DNA from: Alphaproteobacteria bacterium
GTDB taxonomy: Bacteria; Pseudomonadota; Alphaproteobacteria; CACIAM-22H2
Assembly (NCBI GenBank): GCA_017308135.1
Contig: JAFKFM010000008.1
Location: 248,001 to 312,000, forward strand
DNA: 64,000 nt
Reading direction: 5' to 3'
Both the position numbers and the translations under genes were made by a program. Under the pieces are notes generated by a model that was not told where the DNA came from, made no database searches, and saw only the letters and a list, made by a program, of their open reading frames with translations. Below, piece after piece: positions 1 to 7,635 of this stretch. How positions within the stretch are numbered: position 1 is the first letter of the stretch; the number at the start of each line of letters is the position of its first letter.

Positions 1-354
1 ACGATCCGTCATATCCTGAAACTCGGCTGGCCGGCGGAAACGCTGATCAATGTCAATTTTCCCGATGTACCCGCGGCCAATGTGCGTGGCGTCGCCGCCG
101 CGCGCCAAGGCCGCTACAAAACCGGCGACGAGATCGTGCGCAATCTGGATCCGCGCGGCGAACCGTATTTTTGGATCGGTGCGGCGCGGCGCGGTCACGA
201 CACGCGCGCCGGCACCGATATCCATTCCTGCGATCGCGGTTGGATTTCGGTCACGCCGATCTTCCTCGATCTCACGCACAAAGCGACATTGAAACGGTTT
301 TCCGCGTCTTTAACCAAGGCATCGACCCAGGCTTCGAAAGGCCGTCGCGCATGA
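1..354 (+). CDS. surE: 5'/3'-nucleotidase SurE, C-terminal part
   Basis: Reading frame 1 is open from the window edge and gives 117 residues ending at a TGA. The segment AGTDIHSCDRGWISVTPI matches the conserved SurE C-terminal strand (usually GTD.H....GYVSVTPL), and INVNFPDVP matches the preceding SurE core. SurE is a metal-dependent phosphatase of nucleoside monophosphates and is classically encoded with pcm and nlpD, as here. The N-terminal half with the metal-binding DD motif lies outside the window. The stop overlaps the pcm start (ATGA), so the two genes are probably translationally coupled. Confidence 0.9.
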   Translation, partial: TIRHILKLGWPAETLINVNFPDVPAANVRGVAAARQGRYKTGDEIVRNLDPRGEPYFWIGAARRGHDTRAGTDIHSCDRGWISVTPIFLDLTHKATLKRFSASLTKASTQASKGRRA

Positions 355-986
355 GCACGCCCAACCACAAGATCCGACTGGTGATGGAGTTGCGCGCGGC
401 CGGCGTGGCCGACGTGGGCGTTCTCGCCGCGATCGAACGCACGCCGCGCGAAGTTTTCGTGCCGCCGACCTTCCGCGACCGCGCCTACGAGGACGCGGCT
501 TTGCCCATCGGGCATGCGCAAACCTTGTCGCGGCCGTCGGTCGTCGGATTGATGAGCCAGGCCCTGGAGGCGGGGCCGCGCATGAAGGTCTTGGAGATCG
601 GCACGGGTTCGGGTTACCAAACTTGCGTGCTCGCGCGCATGGTGCGCCGAGTCTACACGATCGAGCGGCATCGCGAATTGATGGTCCTGGCCGAAGAGCG
701 GTTCAAAGCGTTGCGCGTCCACAACGTCGTCACCAAATTCGGGGACGGCTGGGCGGGCTGGCGCGAGCAAGCGCCCTTCGAACGGATTATCGTCACGGCA
801 GCGCCTTCGGATATTCCCGGGGCGCTGGTCGATCAACTCGCCGAAGGCGGCGTGATGATCCTGCCCGTGGGGCGCGAGAAGCGCACCCAGGCACTCGTGC
901 GTTTGCGCAAGCTCGACGGCCGGACGACCATCGAGGAACTCGACGCGGTACGCTTCGTTCCGATGGTGGCCGGCCTGCCGAATTAG
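351..986 (+). CDS. pcm: Protein-L-isoaspartate O-methyltransferase
   Basis: A 211-residue protein, normal length for Pcm, which methylates isoaspartyl residues in aged proteins using SAM and so starts their repair. The family motif is seen as ALPIGHAQTLSRP (about residues 50-62), followed by SAM motif I as LEIGTGSGYQ (residues 81-90). The frame is open further upstream, but the ATG at 351 overlaps the surE stop as ATGA and begins the Pcm-like sequence, so it is the chosen start. The next gene begins 14 bases downstream in the same direction, giving the classical surE-pcm-nlpD order. Confidence 0.93.
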   Translation: MSTPNHKIRLVMELRAAGVADVGVLAAIERTPREVFVPPTFRDRAYEDAALPIGHAQTLSRPSVVGLMSQALEAGPRMKVLEIGTGSGYQTCVLARMVRRVYTIERHRELMVLAEERFKALRVHNVVTKFGDGWAGWREQAPFERIIVTAAPSDIPGALVDQLAEGGVMILPVGREKRTQALVRLRKLDGRTTIEELDAVRFVPMVAGLPN

Positions 987-1000
987 AAGGCGCGGGGCCG

Positions 1001-2122
1001 TTGCGGCCGCCCGCCCTTAAATTCGCCGCCGCCCTGGCGCTGCTGGCGCTGGCCGCGTGCGAACGCGGCAGCCCGCCGGCGCCGATCTTTGTCGGCGGCC
1101 GCCCGCAAGCCCAGCCGCAACAGCAGCAAACCCAACAACGCGCCGCCGCACCGGTCGCGGGTACGCTGCAACCGGGCACGACGCATGTCGTCGTTCCCGG
1201 CGACACGGTGTTCACGCTGGCGCGCCGTTCGGGCGTGCCCACGCGCGCGATCATCGACGCGAACCGCCTGCAAGCGCCCTATGCGCTCAATCCCGGCGAC
1301 AGGCTGACCATTCCCGCCGTGCGTGTGCACGAAGTGCGCAGCGGCGATACGGCCTCGCAAGTCGCGCAGCGCTACGGCGTCTCGCTCGCCGATCTCGTGC
1401 GCGCCAACGGCATCGAAGCGCCCTACATCATCCGTATCGGCCAGCGTTTGGTCATCCCGGGCAGCGCGCAGCAAACGCAGACCGCGATCGCCGCCGCACC
1501 GATCCAGACACCGGTTCAGCGCCCGGTCGAACAGGCCGCACTTCCGCCGCCGCCCGTCGCCGTGCAGCCCATGCCGGCCCCGCCGGCCAATTCACCGCCG
1601 TCGGCGGCGGTACCGCCCGTTGCGGTCGTGGTCCCGCCACCCGCACAGCCCGCTCCGCAAGCGGCGCCGCAGCCCGCACCGCCTGTACCCTCGGCGTTGA
1701 CCGCGCCCGAGCCGGTCGATCCCGCGCGCGCCGGGCGTTTCCTGTGGCCGGTGCGCGGCATCGTCGTGTCCGATTACGGGCCCAAGCCCGGCGGCTTGCA
1801 GAACGATGGCGTGAATATCGCGGCCCCGCGCGGCACGCCATTTCGCGCGGCCGAGGCGGGGACAGTGATCTATGCTGGAAACGAGCTTCGCGGCTTCGGC
1901 AACCTTTTGCTGCTGCGTCACGACGGCGGTTACGTGACGGCTTATGCGCATGCCGACGAGTTGCTCGTGCAGCGCGGCGACAATGTGCGGCGCGGCCAAA
2001 CGATCGGGCGCGTGGGCTCGAGCGGCGGAGTGGCGACGCCGCAGCTTCATTTCGAAGTGCGGCGGGGGACGCGCGCGGTCAACCCGACCGAATATCTCGG
2101 CAGCCAAAGCGCGTCGAATTGA
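1001..2122 (+). CDS. NlpD-like lipoprotein with two LysM domains and a degenerate M23 (LytM) domain
   Basis: A 373-residue protein read from a TTG at 1001, preceded by AGAAGG 10 bases upstream. The N-terminus is a lipoprotein signal with lipobox LAAC (Cys20). Two LysM domains lie at about residues 62-105 and 109-153, then a Pro/Ala/Gln-rich linker (160-240), then an M23 domain (248-366). The zinc site is damaged: the usual HxGxD reads NDGVN (residues 268-272), and HxH reads QLH (348-350), while His317 remains. This is the pattern of NlpD/EnvC/DipM-type factors, which bind peptidoglycan and activate amidases instead of cutting it themselves. The role in septal cell-wall splitting is inferred from that resemblance and from the surE-pcm context. 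Confidence 0.85.
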   Translation: MRPPALKFAAALALLALAACERGSPPAPIFVGGRPQAQPQQQQTQQRAAAPVAGTLQPGTTHVVVPGDTVFTLARRSGVPTRAIIDANRLQAPYALNPGDRLTIPAVRVHEVRSGDTASQVAQRYGVSLADLVRANGIEAPYIIRIGQRLVIPGSAQQTQTAIAAAPIQTPVQRPVEQAALPPPPVAVQPMPAPPANSPPSAAVPPVAVVVPPPAQPAPQAAPQPAPPVPSALTAPEPVDPARAGRFLWPVRGIVVSDYGPKPGGLQNDGVNIAAPRGTPFRAAEAGTVIYAGNELRGFGNLLLLRHDGGYVTAYAHADELLVQRGDNVRRGQTIGRVGSSGGVATPQLHFEVRRGTRAVNPTEYLGSQSASN

Positions 2123-2156
2123 GTTAACATCCCCGATCTTCGGTTGGGGATTCGCC

Positions 2157-3236
2157 ATGAAGATTTTCGCGATCGTTTTGGTGCTGCTGTTGAGCGCCCA
2201 AGCCTATGCGCAGGACGTCATCGTCGAGGAAGCGCTGCTACCTGTCACGATTCACGGCCGCGAGTTCAAGCTCGATACCATCGTGGTGAAGCGCAAGGAT
2301 CTCGACGGGCAGCGCCTGCCGATCGCGCTGCTAACGCATGGCGTGTCGCGCACCGCGCAGGAGAATGCCGAAGTCACGACCGGGCGGTTGCGCGGGCAGG
2401 CGGTCGATATGGCGCTGCGCGGCTATCTCGCCGTTGGCCTCATCCGGCGCGGCTTCGGCCGATCCAGCGCCTATACGCGCCCGCGCGGCTGCGGTTCGGG
2501 CAGTTTTCTGCCCAGTTTGCGCGATCAAGCCGCCGACATCGAAGGCGTGCGCAAAGTCGTCGTCCAACGGCCCGACGCCGATCCCGCGCGCATCGTCGGG
2601 CTTGGCGTTTCGGTCGGCGGGATCACGATGTTGGCCTGGGCCGACGAGCGCCCCGAAGGTTTGATCGCCATCGTCAACGTGTCGGGCGGGACGGGATCGA
2701 CCGCGACCGATACGAATTGCGACGAGCCGGCGCTCATCGCGGCGGCGCGTTCTTTCGGCGATGCGCGCAACGCGCCGTCGATCTGGTTCTACGCCGCCAA
2801 CGACACGTATTTCGGTCCGCGGGTCGTGTCGCGGATGCATGAAGGCTTCACCGCGCGTGGCGGCAAGGCGGAGCTTCACGCATTCGACGCCATCGGCAAC
2901 GACGGGCATCAGCTGTGGTCGCTGTCCGATGGCCGTCAGCGCTGGCTGCCGGAGATGGACGCGTTTTTGAGCCGGTTCGGTCTGCCAAGCTGGGACCCCG
3001 CACCCGTGGCCAAGTTCGCCGCGGGATTGAACGAGTCCAACAAACGGACTCTGGACCGCTATCTCGCGTCGCCCGGACATAAAATCCTGATGATGGCGCC
3101 CCGGAAAGGCAGTTTGCACACTTGGCGCGGCGCTTCCGATTTGGATACGGCCCGCAAGAACGGATTGGAATCGTGCGAGAAATCGGCCGGCGAGAAGTGC
3201 CGGGTGGTGATGGAGAATTTCCAGCCGGCGCCGTAG
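2157..3236 (+). CDS. Secreted alpha/beta hydrolase of the dienelactone hydrolase type
   Basis: A 359-residue protein with a clear Sec signal peptide (residues 1-19, cleavage after AYA-Q). The nucleophile elbow GVSVGG lies near residue 152 and a candidate catalytic His occurs in GNDGHQLW near residue 250; both are usual for dienelactone-hydrolase-like or peptidase S9-like exported hydrolases. Three paired cysteines after the signal (RGCGSGS, TNCDEP and a C-terminal pair) suit a periplasmic protein. The frame is open upstream; the ATG at 2157 was chosen because the signal peptide begins there. It follows the nlpD-like gene after 34 bases, but nothing suggests a shared function. The substrate is unknown. 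Confidence 0.7.
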   Translation: MKIFAIVLVLLLSAQAYAQDVIVEEALLPVTIHGREFKLDTIVVKRKDLDGQRLPIALLTHGVSRTAQENAEVTTGRLRGQAVDMALRGYLAVGLIRRGFGRSSAYTRPRGCGSGSFLPSLRDQAADIEGVRKVVVQRPDADPARIVGLGVSVGGITMLAWADERPEGLIAIVNVSGGTGSTATDTNCDEPALIAAARSFGDARNAPSIWFYAANDTYFGPRVVSRMHEGFTARGGKAELHAFDAIGNDGHQLWSLSDGRQRWLPEMDAFLSRFGLPSWDPAPVAKFAAGLNESNKRTLDRYLASPGHKILMMAPRKGSLHTWRGASDLDTARKNGLESCEKSAGEKCRVVMENFQPAP

Positions 3237-3320
3237 CCGGATTGCGGCTTGACGGAAGGTTGTATCTCACCGAGAATATTTGCTGGGCAGAAGGCCCGGT
3301 TTCGAGACGGGAGAATTCCG

Positions 3321-3848
3321 ATGGTTGATTCGATCGCCGCTTCGCGCGGTGCCGCCAGTTATTCCACGACCGCCCGCACGCCGACTTCGTCGGATGCGTC
3401 CGCTGCCGCCAAGGACAAGATCGATCCGGCGGTCATCCTGCAAGGTATGGCGGGCTTGAATGCCGCCTTGAAGGCGCGGCTTGGCGATTTGATCACGTCC
3501 TTCAATTCGCAAGCGCCCGCGAACGGCGAAACCGTGCGCACCGCCGACGGCATGGATACGCGCCGATTGCGTGATCGTCATGGCCGCGAGTTCGAGGAAA
3601 AGCGGCTGCGCGATCCTAAGACCGGCCTCACACTTTTCCTGACGCTCACGCCGACCGATGGCGGGGTCGGGCGCGTGACCATCATGGGCGGCGAAAAGAA
3701 CAACCCCAATTTCACCATCGCCATGCGCAAGAAAGACGCGAAGCGTGTGCCCGGCGATCTGATCGCGGCCGCGCTGGTCGATCTCGCACGCGAGCGCGGC
3801 TTCGACGATACGGAGAAGCTGAAACTGACCGTGCGTTTCGATCGCTGA
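3321..3848 (+). CDS. Uncharacterised protein, 175 residues
   Basis: I do not recognise this protein. The first 35 residues are rich in Ser, Ala and Thr and look disordered. Residues 36-60 are probably helical, and a compact C-terminal domain (about 75-175) has the look of a small alpha/beta fold and ends in LKLTVRFDR. There is no signal peptide and no cysteine. The start is fixed by an ATG preceded by GGGAGAA. The 15 bases over the start (3310-3324) are identical to those over the start of the 72-residue gene at 38974. A possible promoter upstream is TTGACG (3249-3254), a 17-base gap, then GAGAAT. Confidence 0.6.
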   Translation: MVDSIAASRGAASYSTTARTPTSSDASAAAKDKIDPAVILQGMAGLNAALKARLGDLITSFNSQAPANGETVRTADGMDTRRLRDRHGREFEEKRLRDPKTGLTLFLTLTPTDGGVGRVTIMGGEKNNPNFTIAMRKKDAKRVPGDLIAAALVDLARERGFDDTEKLKLTVRFDR

Positions 3849-3855
3849 ACAACAT

Positions 3856-3896
3856 TCAACAAACTCGTTGACATTCAACTGATCGGTTGATAGTAA
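3856..3896 (+). promoter_or_regulatory. Promoter of arsR-like gene overlapped by two inverted-repeat operators
   Basis: TTGACA (3868-3873), a 17-base gap and TAGTAA (3891-3896) form the best promoter in the window. Two copies of TCAAC-N6-GTTGA (3856-3871 and 3875-3890), 19 bases apart, cover the -35 box and fill the spacer. A bound winged-helix dimer would block RNA polymerase, so autorepression by the ArsR-like protein encoded next is the simple reading. The -10 box ends 7 bases before the ATG at 3904, so the mRNA should have little or no leader. Confidence 0.75.
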
Positions 3897-3903
3897 GGGC
3901 GGC

Positions 3904-4293
3904 ATGAACCGCCCCGCTTTTCTGCGCGAACTCGTTTCCGATCCCGCCACGCAAGAGGCCACGCTCGATCGCGTGTTCTTCGCGCTCAGCGATCCGTTGC
4001 GCCGCGCGCTGCTCGATCGTCTGGCGCAAGGACCCGCGACGGTCGGCGAATTGGCCGCCCCGCATCCCGTGTCGTTGCAGGCGGTGTCGCGCCATATCCA
4101 GGTTCTGGTCCAGGCGGGCCTGATCGCGCAGGAACGCGACGGGCGCATCGCGCGCTGCAGCCTGACGGCGGAGCCCGTGCAGGTCGCCGCCCTCTGGATG
4201 AACCGCTACGCCAAATACTGGCAGCACCAGTTCGAAGCCTTGGTCGCTGCGTTGCCCGATCCCGTTCCCCCGAAAAAGAGGAAGCGTAAATGA
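3904..4293 (+). CDS. ArsR-family winged-helix transcriptional repressor
   Basis: A 129-residue protein with an ArsR winged helix at about residues 20-95 (LSDPLRRALLDRLAQGPATV for helices 1-2, PVSLQAVSRHIQVLVQAGLI for the recognition helix). It lacks the ELCVCDL metal-binding motif and has a single Cys in the wing, so it is not a classical arsenic or metal sensor. It resembles the metal-site-free ArsR proteins often paired with SRPBCC or enzyme genes. The lysine/arginine-rich tail is unusual. The ATGA overlap with the first DUF899 gene implies co-transcription and coupling. The ligand is unknown. Binding to the repeats at 3856-3890 is inferred from position and symmetry. Confidence 0.85.
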   Translation: MNRPAFLRELVSDPATQEATLDRVFFALSDPLRRALLDRLAQGPATVGELAAPHPVSLQAVSRHIQVLVQAGLIAQERDGRIARCSLTAEPVQVAALWMNRYAKYWQHQFEALVAALPDPVPPKKRKRK

Positions 4294-5006
4294 GCTTGTC
4301 CGCCGAAATCGTCTCGCGCGAAGAATGGCGCCGTCGCCGCTTGGCGCTGTTGAATGCCGAAAAGGAATTGACCCGCGAGCGCGATCGCATCGCCGCCTTG
4401 CGCCGTGAAATGCCGTGGGTGCGGGTCGAGAAGGACTACGCCTTCGAAGGTGCGGACGGCGTCAAGCCGCTCGCCGGTCTGTTCGGGCCGCATTCGCAAT
4501 TGCTCGTCTATCATTTCATGTTCGCGCCCGAATGGGAGCGGGGCTGCAAAAGCTGCTCGATGTGGGCCGACGGTTTCGACCGGCAGGCGCCGCATCTGGC
4601 CGCGCGCGATATCGCTTTCGCCGCGATCTCGCGCGCACCCTTCGCGAAGCTCGCCGTGTTCAAAGAAAATCTCGGCTGGCAATTCCCTTGGTATTCCTGC
4701 GGGCCCGACGGCTTCGCGCGCGATTTCGGCGTGGAGTTCACCGCCGGCGACGAAGCGGCGGAATACAATTTCGTGCCCAAACCCGCCGGCGCCAAGAACA
4801 TGACCGATCTGCCCGGCGTATCGGTTTTCGCCAAGCTGCCCGACGGCGCGATCTTCCACACCTATTCCTGCTATTCGCGCGGCATCGAGCAGATCAATCC
4901 GACCTACGGCTTGATCGATCTCGTGCCCAAGGGCCGCGATGAGGCGGGCCTGCCCTTCGACATGGCGTGGGTCAAGCTGCGCACCGAATACGACACGGCG
5001 ATTTGA
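4290..5006 (+). CDS. DUF899 thioredoxin-like protein (first copy)
   Basis: A 238-residue protein with the DUF899 signature: a basic coiled N-terminus (SREEWRRRRLALLNAEKELT), a thioredoxin-like core with LLVYHFMFAPEWERGCKSCS, and the conserved FPWYSC segment. The CKSC pair near residues 86-89 sits where thioredoxins have CxxC, suggesting thiol redox chemistry, but no activity is established for the family as far as I know. There is no signal peptide, so it should be cytoplasmic. It overlaps arsR by 4 bases and is followed after 14 bases by a second, divergent DUF899 gene. Confidence 0.85.
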   Translation: MSLSAEIVSREEWRRRRLALLNAEKELTRERDRIAALRREMPWVRVEKDYAFEGADGVKPLAGLFGPHSQLLVYHFMFAPEWERGCKSCSMWADGFDRQAPHLAARDIAFAAISRAPFAKLAVFKENLGWQFPWYSCGPDGFARDFGVEFTAGDEAAEYNFVPKPAGAKNMTDLPGVSVFAKLPDGAIFHTYSCYSRGIEQINPTYGLIDLVPKGRDEAGLPFDMAWVKLRTEYDTAI

Positions 5007-5020
5007 GGGAGGAAGGAACG

Positions 5021-5632
5021 ATGGCCAGTCCCGATAACACGCAAAGCGGTTGCTGCGGCAACGGCAAGCAATCGGCCGACGAACTCGACGTCTATCGCCG
5101 CGAGATCCGCGAGATCCGCGCGCGGATGACCGAAGCGCGCCGCAAACGGCCGCTGGAGCCCGTGCTCGATCATGTGTTGTTCGGCATCGATGGCGAGAAG
5201 CGCTTGTCCGATCTGTTCGGCGATTCCGACGATCTGATCCTGATCCACAACATGGGGAAGGGCTGCCCCTATTGCACGCTGTGGGCGGACGGCTTCAACG
5301 GCGTCTACGACCATCTCGCCAATCGGGCCCCCTTCGTCGTGACGAGCCCCGACGCGCCGGAGGAGCAAACTGAATTCGCCAAATCGCGCGGGTGGCGCTT
5401 CCCGATGCTCAGCCACAAGGGCAGCGACTTCGCGCAAGCGCTCGGGTTCCGCGATCCCAAATCGGGCTGGCTGCCGGGCGTTTCGACCTTGAAGCGCACA
5501 AAGCAAGGCATCTTCCGCGCGGCGGCCGAGGAATTCTCGCCGGGCGACGATTTCTGCTTCGTCTGGCCGATGTTCGATTTGTTGCCGGAAGGCGCTGCCG
5601 GCTGGCGTCCGCGCTATCGTTACGCGAGCTGA
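5021..5632 (+). CDS. DUF899 thioredoxin-like protein (second copy)
   Basis: A 203-residue member of the same family as the preceding gene, sharing the basic N-terminal helix, the CxxC region (here MGKGCPYCTLWADGF, Cys near 82 and 85) and the following WxFPM segment. CPYC is a glutaredoxin-like pair. An extra N-terminal cluster SGCCGNG (residues 9-15) could bind a metal or act as a resolving thiol pair. The start is an ATG at 5021 with AGGGAGGAAGG just upstream, a very strong ribosome site. The two DUF899 genes probably arose by duplication followed by divergence and lie in one operon under arsR. Confidence 0.82.
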   Translation: MASPDNTQSGCCGNGKQSADELDVYRREIREIRARMTEARRKRPLEPVLDHVLFGIDGEKRLSDLFGDSDDLILIHNMGKGCPYCTLWADGFNGVYDHLANRAPFVVTSPDAPEEQTEFAKSRGWRFPMLSHKGSDFAQALGFRDPKSGWLPGVSTLKRTKQGIFRAAAEEFSPGDDFCFVWPMFDLLPEGAAGWRPRYRYAS

Positions 5633-5636
5633 ACCG

Positions 5637-6050
5637 ATGACCAAATCCTATACCGGCGGCTGTGCTTGCGGCGCGCTGCGTTACGAAATTCCGGGCGAGC
5701 CGGTGTTCAGCAATCACTGCCAATGCCGCGATTGCCAGCGCGACAGCGGCACCGGCCACGGCTCGTATTTGACCTTCATGCGCGACGGCGTGAAGGTGAT
5801 CGGAGCGGCCGCGACCTGGGACATGGTCGCGGATAGCGGCAACGTCAAAACCCGCGGCTTCTGCCCGAAATGCGGCACGTCGGTGTTTTTGAACTTCGCC
5901 GCCGCACCGGGCATTTTCACGGTCAACGCCGCGAGCCTGGACGCGCCCGAACGCTTCAAGCCGCAAGTCGTGACATACGCGGCGCGGGGCCTCGCGTGGG
6001 ACAATCTCGACCCGGCGCTGACGAAGTTCGAGAAAATGCCGACCGGTTAG
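5637..6050 (+). CDS. GFA/CENP-V family zinc protein
   Basis: A 137-residue protein with the glutathione-dependent formaldehyde-activating (GFA/CENP-V) fold. The zinc-binding cysteines are all visible: GGCACGALRY at the N-terminus, HCQCRDCQRDSG near residue 30, and FCPKCGTSVF in the last third. Family members bind two zincs and some act on glutathione adducts, but most are uncharacterised. It starts 4 bases after the second DUF899 gene, so it completes the ArsR-controlled operon. Its stop shares the bases TTAG with the convergent DUF815 gene. Confidence 0.87.
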   Translation: MTKSYTGGCACGALRYEIPGEPVFSNHCQCRDCQRDSGTGHGSYLTFMRDGVKVIGAAATWDMVADSGNVKTRGFCPKCGTSVFLNFAAAPGIFTVNAASLDAPERFKPQVVTYAARGLAWDNLDPALTKFEKMPTG

Positions 6051-6904
6051 TCGACACGTTTGCCCAGGCGCCCGGCGAGATCGACGACGAATTGCCAGGC
6101 GACGCGGCCCGACCGCGCGCCGCGCGTCACCGACCATTCATTGGCTTGGCGGCGCAGTTCCTCGACCGGCATGCCGAAGCCGTAGCGCTGGGCGTAGCCT
6201 TCGATCATCGCGAAATAGGTGTCCTGGTCGGCGTTGTGGAAGCCGAGCCATAGGCCGAAGCGGTCGGAGAGGGAGACTTTCTCCTCCACCGCCTCGGCGG
6301 GATTGATCGCGGTCGAGCGTTCGTTCTCGATCATGTCGCGCGGCATCAAGTGCCGGCGGTTCGACGTCGCGTAGAACACGACATTGTCGGGGCGGCCTTC
6401 GATGCCGCCGTCGAGCACCGCCTTCAGCGATTTATAGGCGGCGTCCTGGCCGTCGAACGACAGATCGTCGCAGAAGATCACGATGCGCCGATCGGTCTGA
6501 CGCACATGGGAAAGCAGCTTGGGCAGCGAGGGGATATCCTCGCGATGGATTTCGATCAGCGCCACGGAGCGTTTGCGCGTCTCGCAGATCTGGGCATGGA
6601 CCGCCTTGACCAGCGACGATTTGCCGGTCCCCCGCGCGCCCCACAGCAGCACGTTGTTGGCGGGCAAGCCATCGGCGAAGCGCTTGGTGTTGTCGTAAAG
6701 CTGGTCGCGTTGACGCTCGACGCCTTTCAACAGCGAGATATCGACCCGATTGACCTTGGCGACGGCTTCGAGGCGCGCGCCCTCCGCATGCCAAACGAAG
6801 GCGTCGGCCCCATCCATATCGGCCGAAATCCGGGCGGGCGGGGCGATGCGATCCAGCGCATCGGCGATGCGCGCGAGAAGCTGTTCGACGTTGCTTGTGT
6901 CCAT
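6047..6904 (-). CDS. DUF815 family P-loop ATPase
   Basis: A 285-residue protein of the DUF815 ATPase family. Walker A is seen as WGARGTGKSSLVKA and Walker B as IVIFCDDLSFDGQD, followed by FYATSNRRHLM and an arginine-rich NERS segment typical of AAA-like proteins. Members of this family are commonly found beside surE/pcm and yajC/secDF in alphaproteobacteria; their role is not established. The ATG at 6904 is the only sensible start. A good promoter lies upstream (6937-6965), divergent from the yajC promoter. Confidence 0.87.
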   Translation of the reverse strand: MDTSNVEQLLARIADALDRIAPPARISADMDGADAFVWHAEGARLEAVAKVNRVDISLLKGVERQRDQLYDNTKRFADGLPANNVLLWGARGTGKSSLVKAVHAQICETRKRSVALIEIHREDIPSLPKLLSHVRQTDRRIVIFCDDLSFDGQDAAYKSLKAVLDGGIEGRPDNVVFYATSNRRHLMPRDMIENERSTAINPAEAVEEKVSLSDRFGLWLGFHNADQDTYFAMIEGYAQRYGFGMPVEELRRQANEWSVTRGARSGRVAWQFVVDLAGRLGKRVD

Positions 6905-6936
6905 GTGCGGCGATTCCGTCCCGAAGCTGGGGGCGA

Positions 6937-6965
6937 ACGCTAGTCCCCGGGCGCCAAGTGGTCAA
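6937..6965 (-). promoter_or_regulatory. Promoter for the DUF815 ATPase gene
   Basis: On the minus strand TTGACC (6960-6965), a 17-base spacer and TAGCGT (6937-6942) precede the ATG at 6904, leaving a leader of roughly 25 bases. It is back to back with the promoter proposed for yajC. Confidence 0.55.
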
Positions 6966-6996
6966 TCCGAAAGGAAAATCCGGCCTGGAGGGGGTG

Positions 6997-7024
6997 TTGC
7001 TTTTCGGGGGGAGGTGGCTATAGT
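6997..7024 (+). promoter_or_regulatory. Promoter for the yajC-secDF operon
   Basis: TTGCTT (6997-7002), a 16-base spacer and TATAGT (7019-7024) precede the yajC ATG at 7065, with GGAG at 7055-7058 as ribosome site. Confidence 0.5.
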
Positions 7025-7064
7025 CGCGCGCCTTATCCCTTTCCCCGAGACGACGGAGTTTTCG

Positions 7065-7619
7065 ATGTTCATTTCCCCCGCTTACGCGCAGGCCGCCGGG
7101 GGCGGCGGCGGCAGCGACTTCATCATCCAGCTTTTGCCGCTGGTTCTGATTTTCGTCGTTTTCTACTTCCTGATCATCCGGCCGCAGCAGAAGAAGGTGA
7201 AGGACCACAAGGCGATGGTCGAAGCGCTGAAGCGCGGCGATCGCGTGGTCACCACGGGCGGCCTGATCGGCACGATCCAGCGCGTCGTGTCGGACCGCGA
7301 AGCGGTGCTGGAAATCGCCGACGGCGTGCGCGTGCGCATCATCCGTTCGATGATCGCGGAAATCACCGCGAAGACCGAGCCGGTCGCCGCCGACGACAAG
7401 CCGGAAAAGGCCGAGAAGAAGGCGCCGTCGGGCCCGACCTATTGGGAAATTCTGGGCGTGCCGGAAGGTGCGGGCCAGGCCGAGGTCGACACCGCCGCCG
7501 AGAAGAAGGCCGGCGACGCCGCCGCGGCCGAAGCGATCGAGACGCTGAAGGACCCGGTCAAGCGCAAGCTCTACGCGCGCCTGGGTCACGACGAGTACGT
7601 CTCGGCCGTCAAGGGCTGA
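7065..7619 (+). CDS. yajC: YajC Sec-translocase subunit with J-domain-like C-terminal tail
   Basis: A 184-residue protein; typical YajC is about 110. Residues 1-110 are normal YajC: a short N-terminus ending in the gly-rich AQAAGGGGG, one membrane helix (LLPLVLIFVVFYFLIIRPQQ), then the conserved VTTGGLIGTIQRV domain. After a Lys/Glu/Ala linker, residues of about 126-180 resemble a J-domain: YWEILGVPEGA matches helix I and LKDPVKRKLYARLGH matches helices III-IV of DnaJ proteins. The middle, with helix II and the HPD motif that stimulates Hsp70, is missing. It is the first gene of the yajC-secD-secF operon and acts at the inner membrane with SecDF. Confidence 0.9.
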   Translation: MFISPAYAQAAGGGGGSDFIIQLLPLVLIFVVFYFLIIRPQQKKVKDHKAMVEALKRGDRVVTTGGLIGTIQRVVSDREAVLEIADGVRVRIIRSMIAEITAKTEPVAADDKPEKAEKKAPSGPTYWEILGVPEGAGQAEVDTAAEKKAGDAAAAEAIETLKDPVKRKLYARLGHDEYVSAVKG

Positions 7620-7635
7620 GAATACCGACCCGCCG

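Noticed and set aside
2127-2152. ATCCCC...GGGGAT hairpin between the nlpD-like gene and the hydrolase as terminator
   Set aside because: The stem is short, the inner part does not pair well and there is no T tract.
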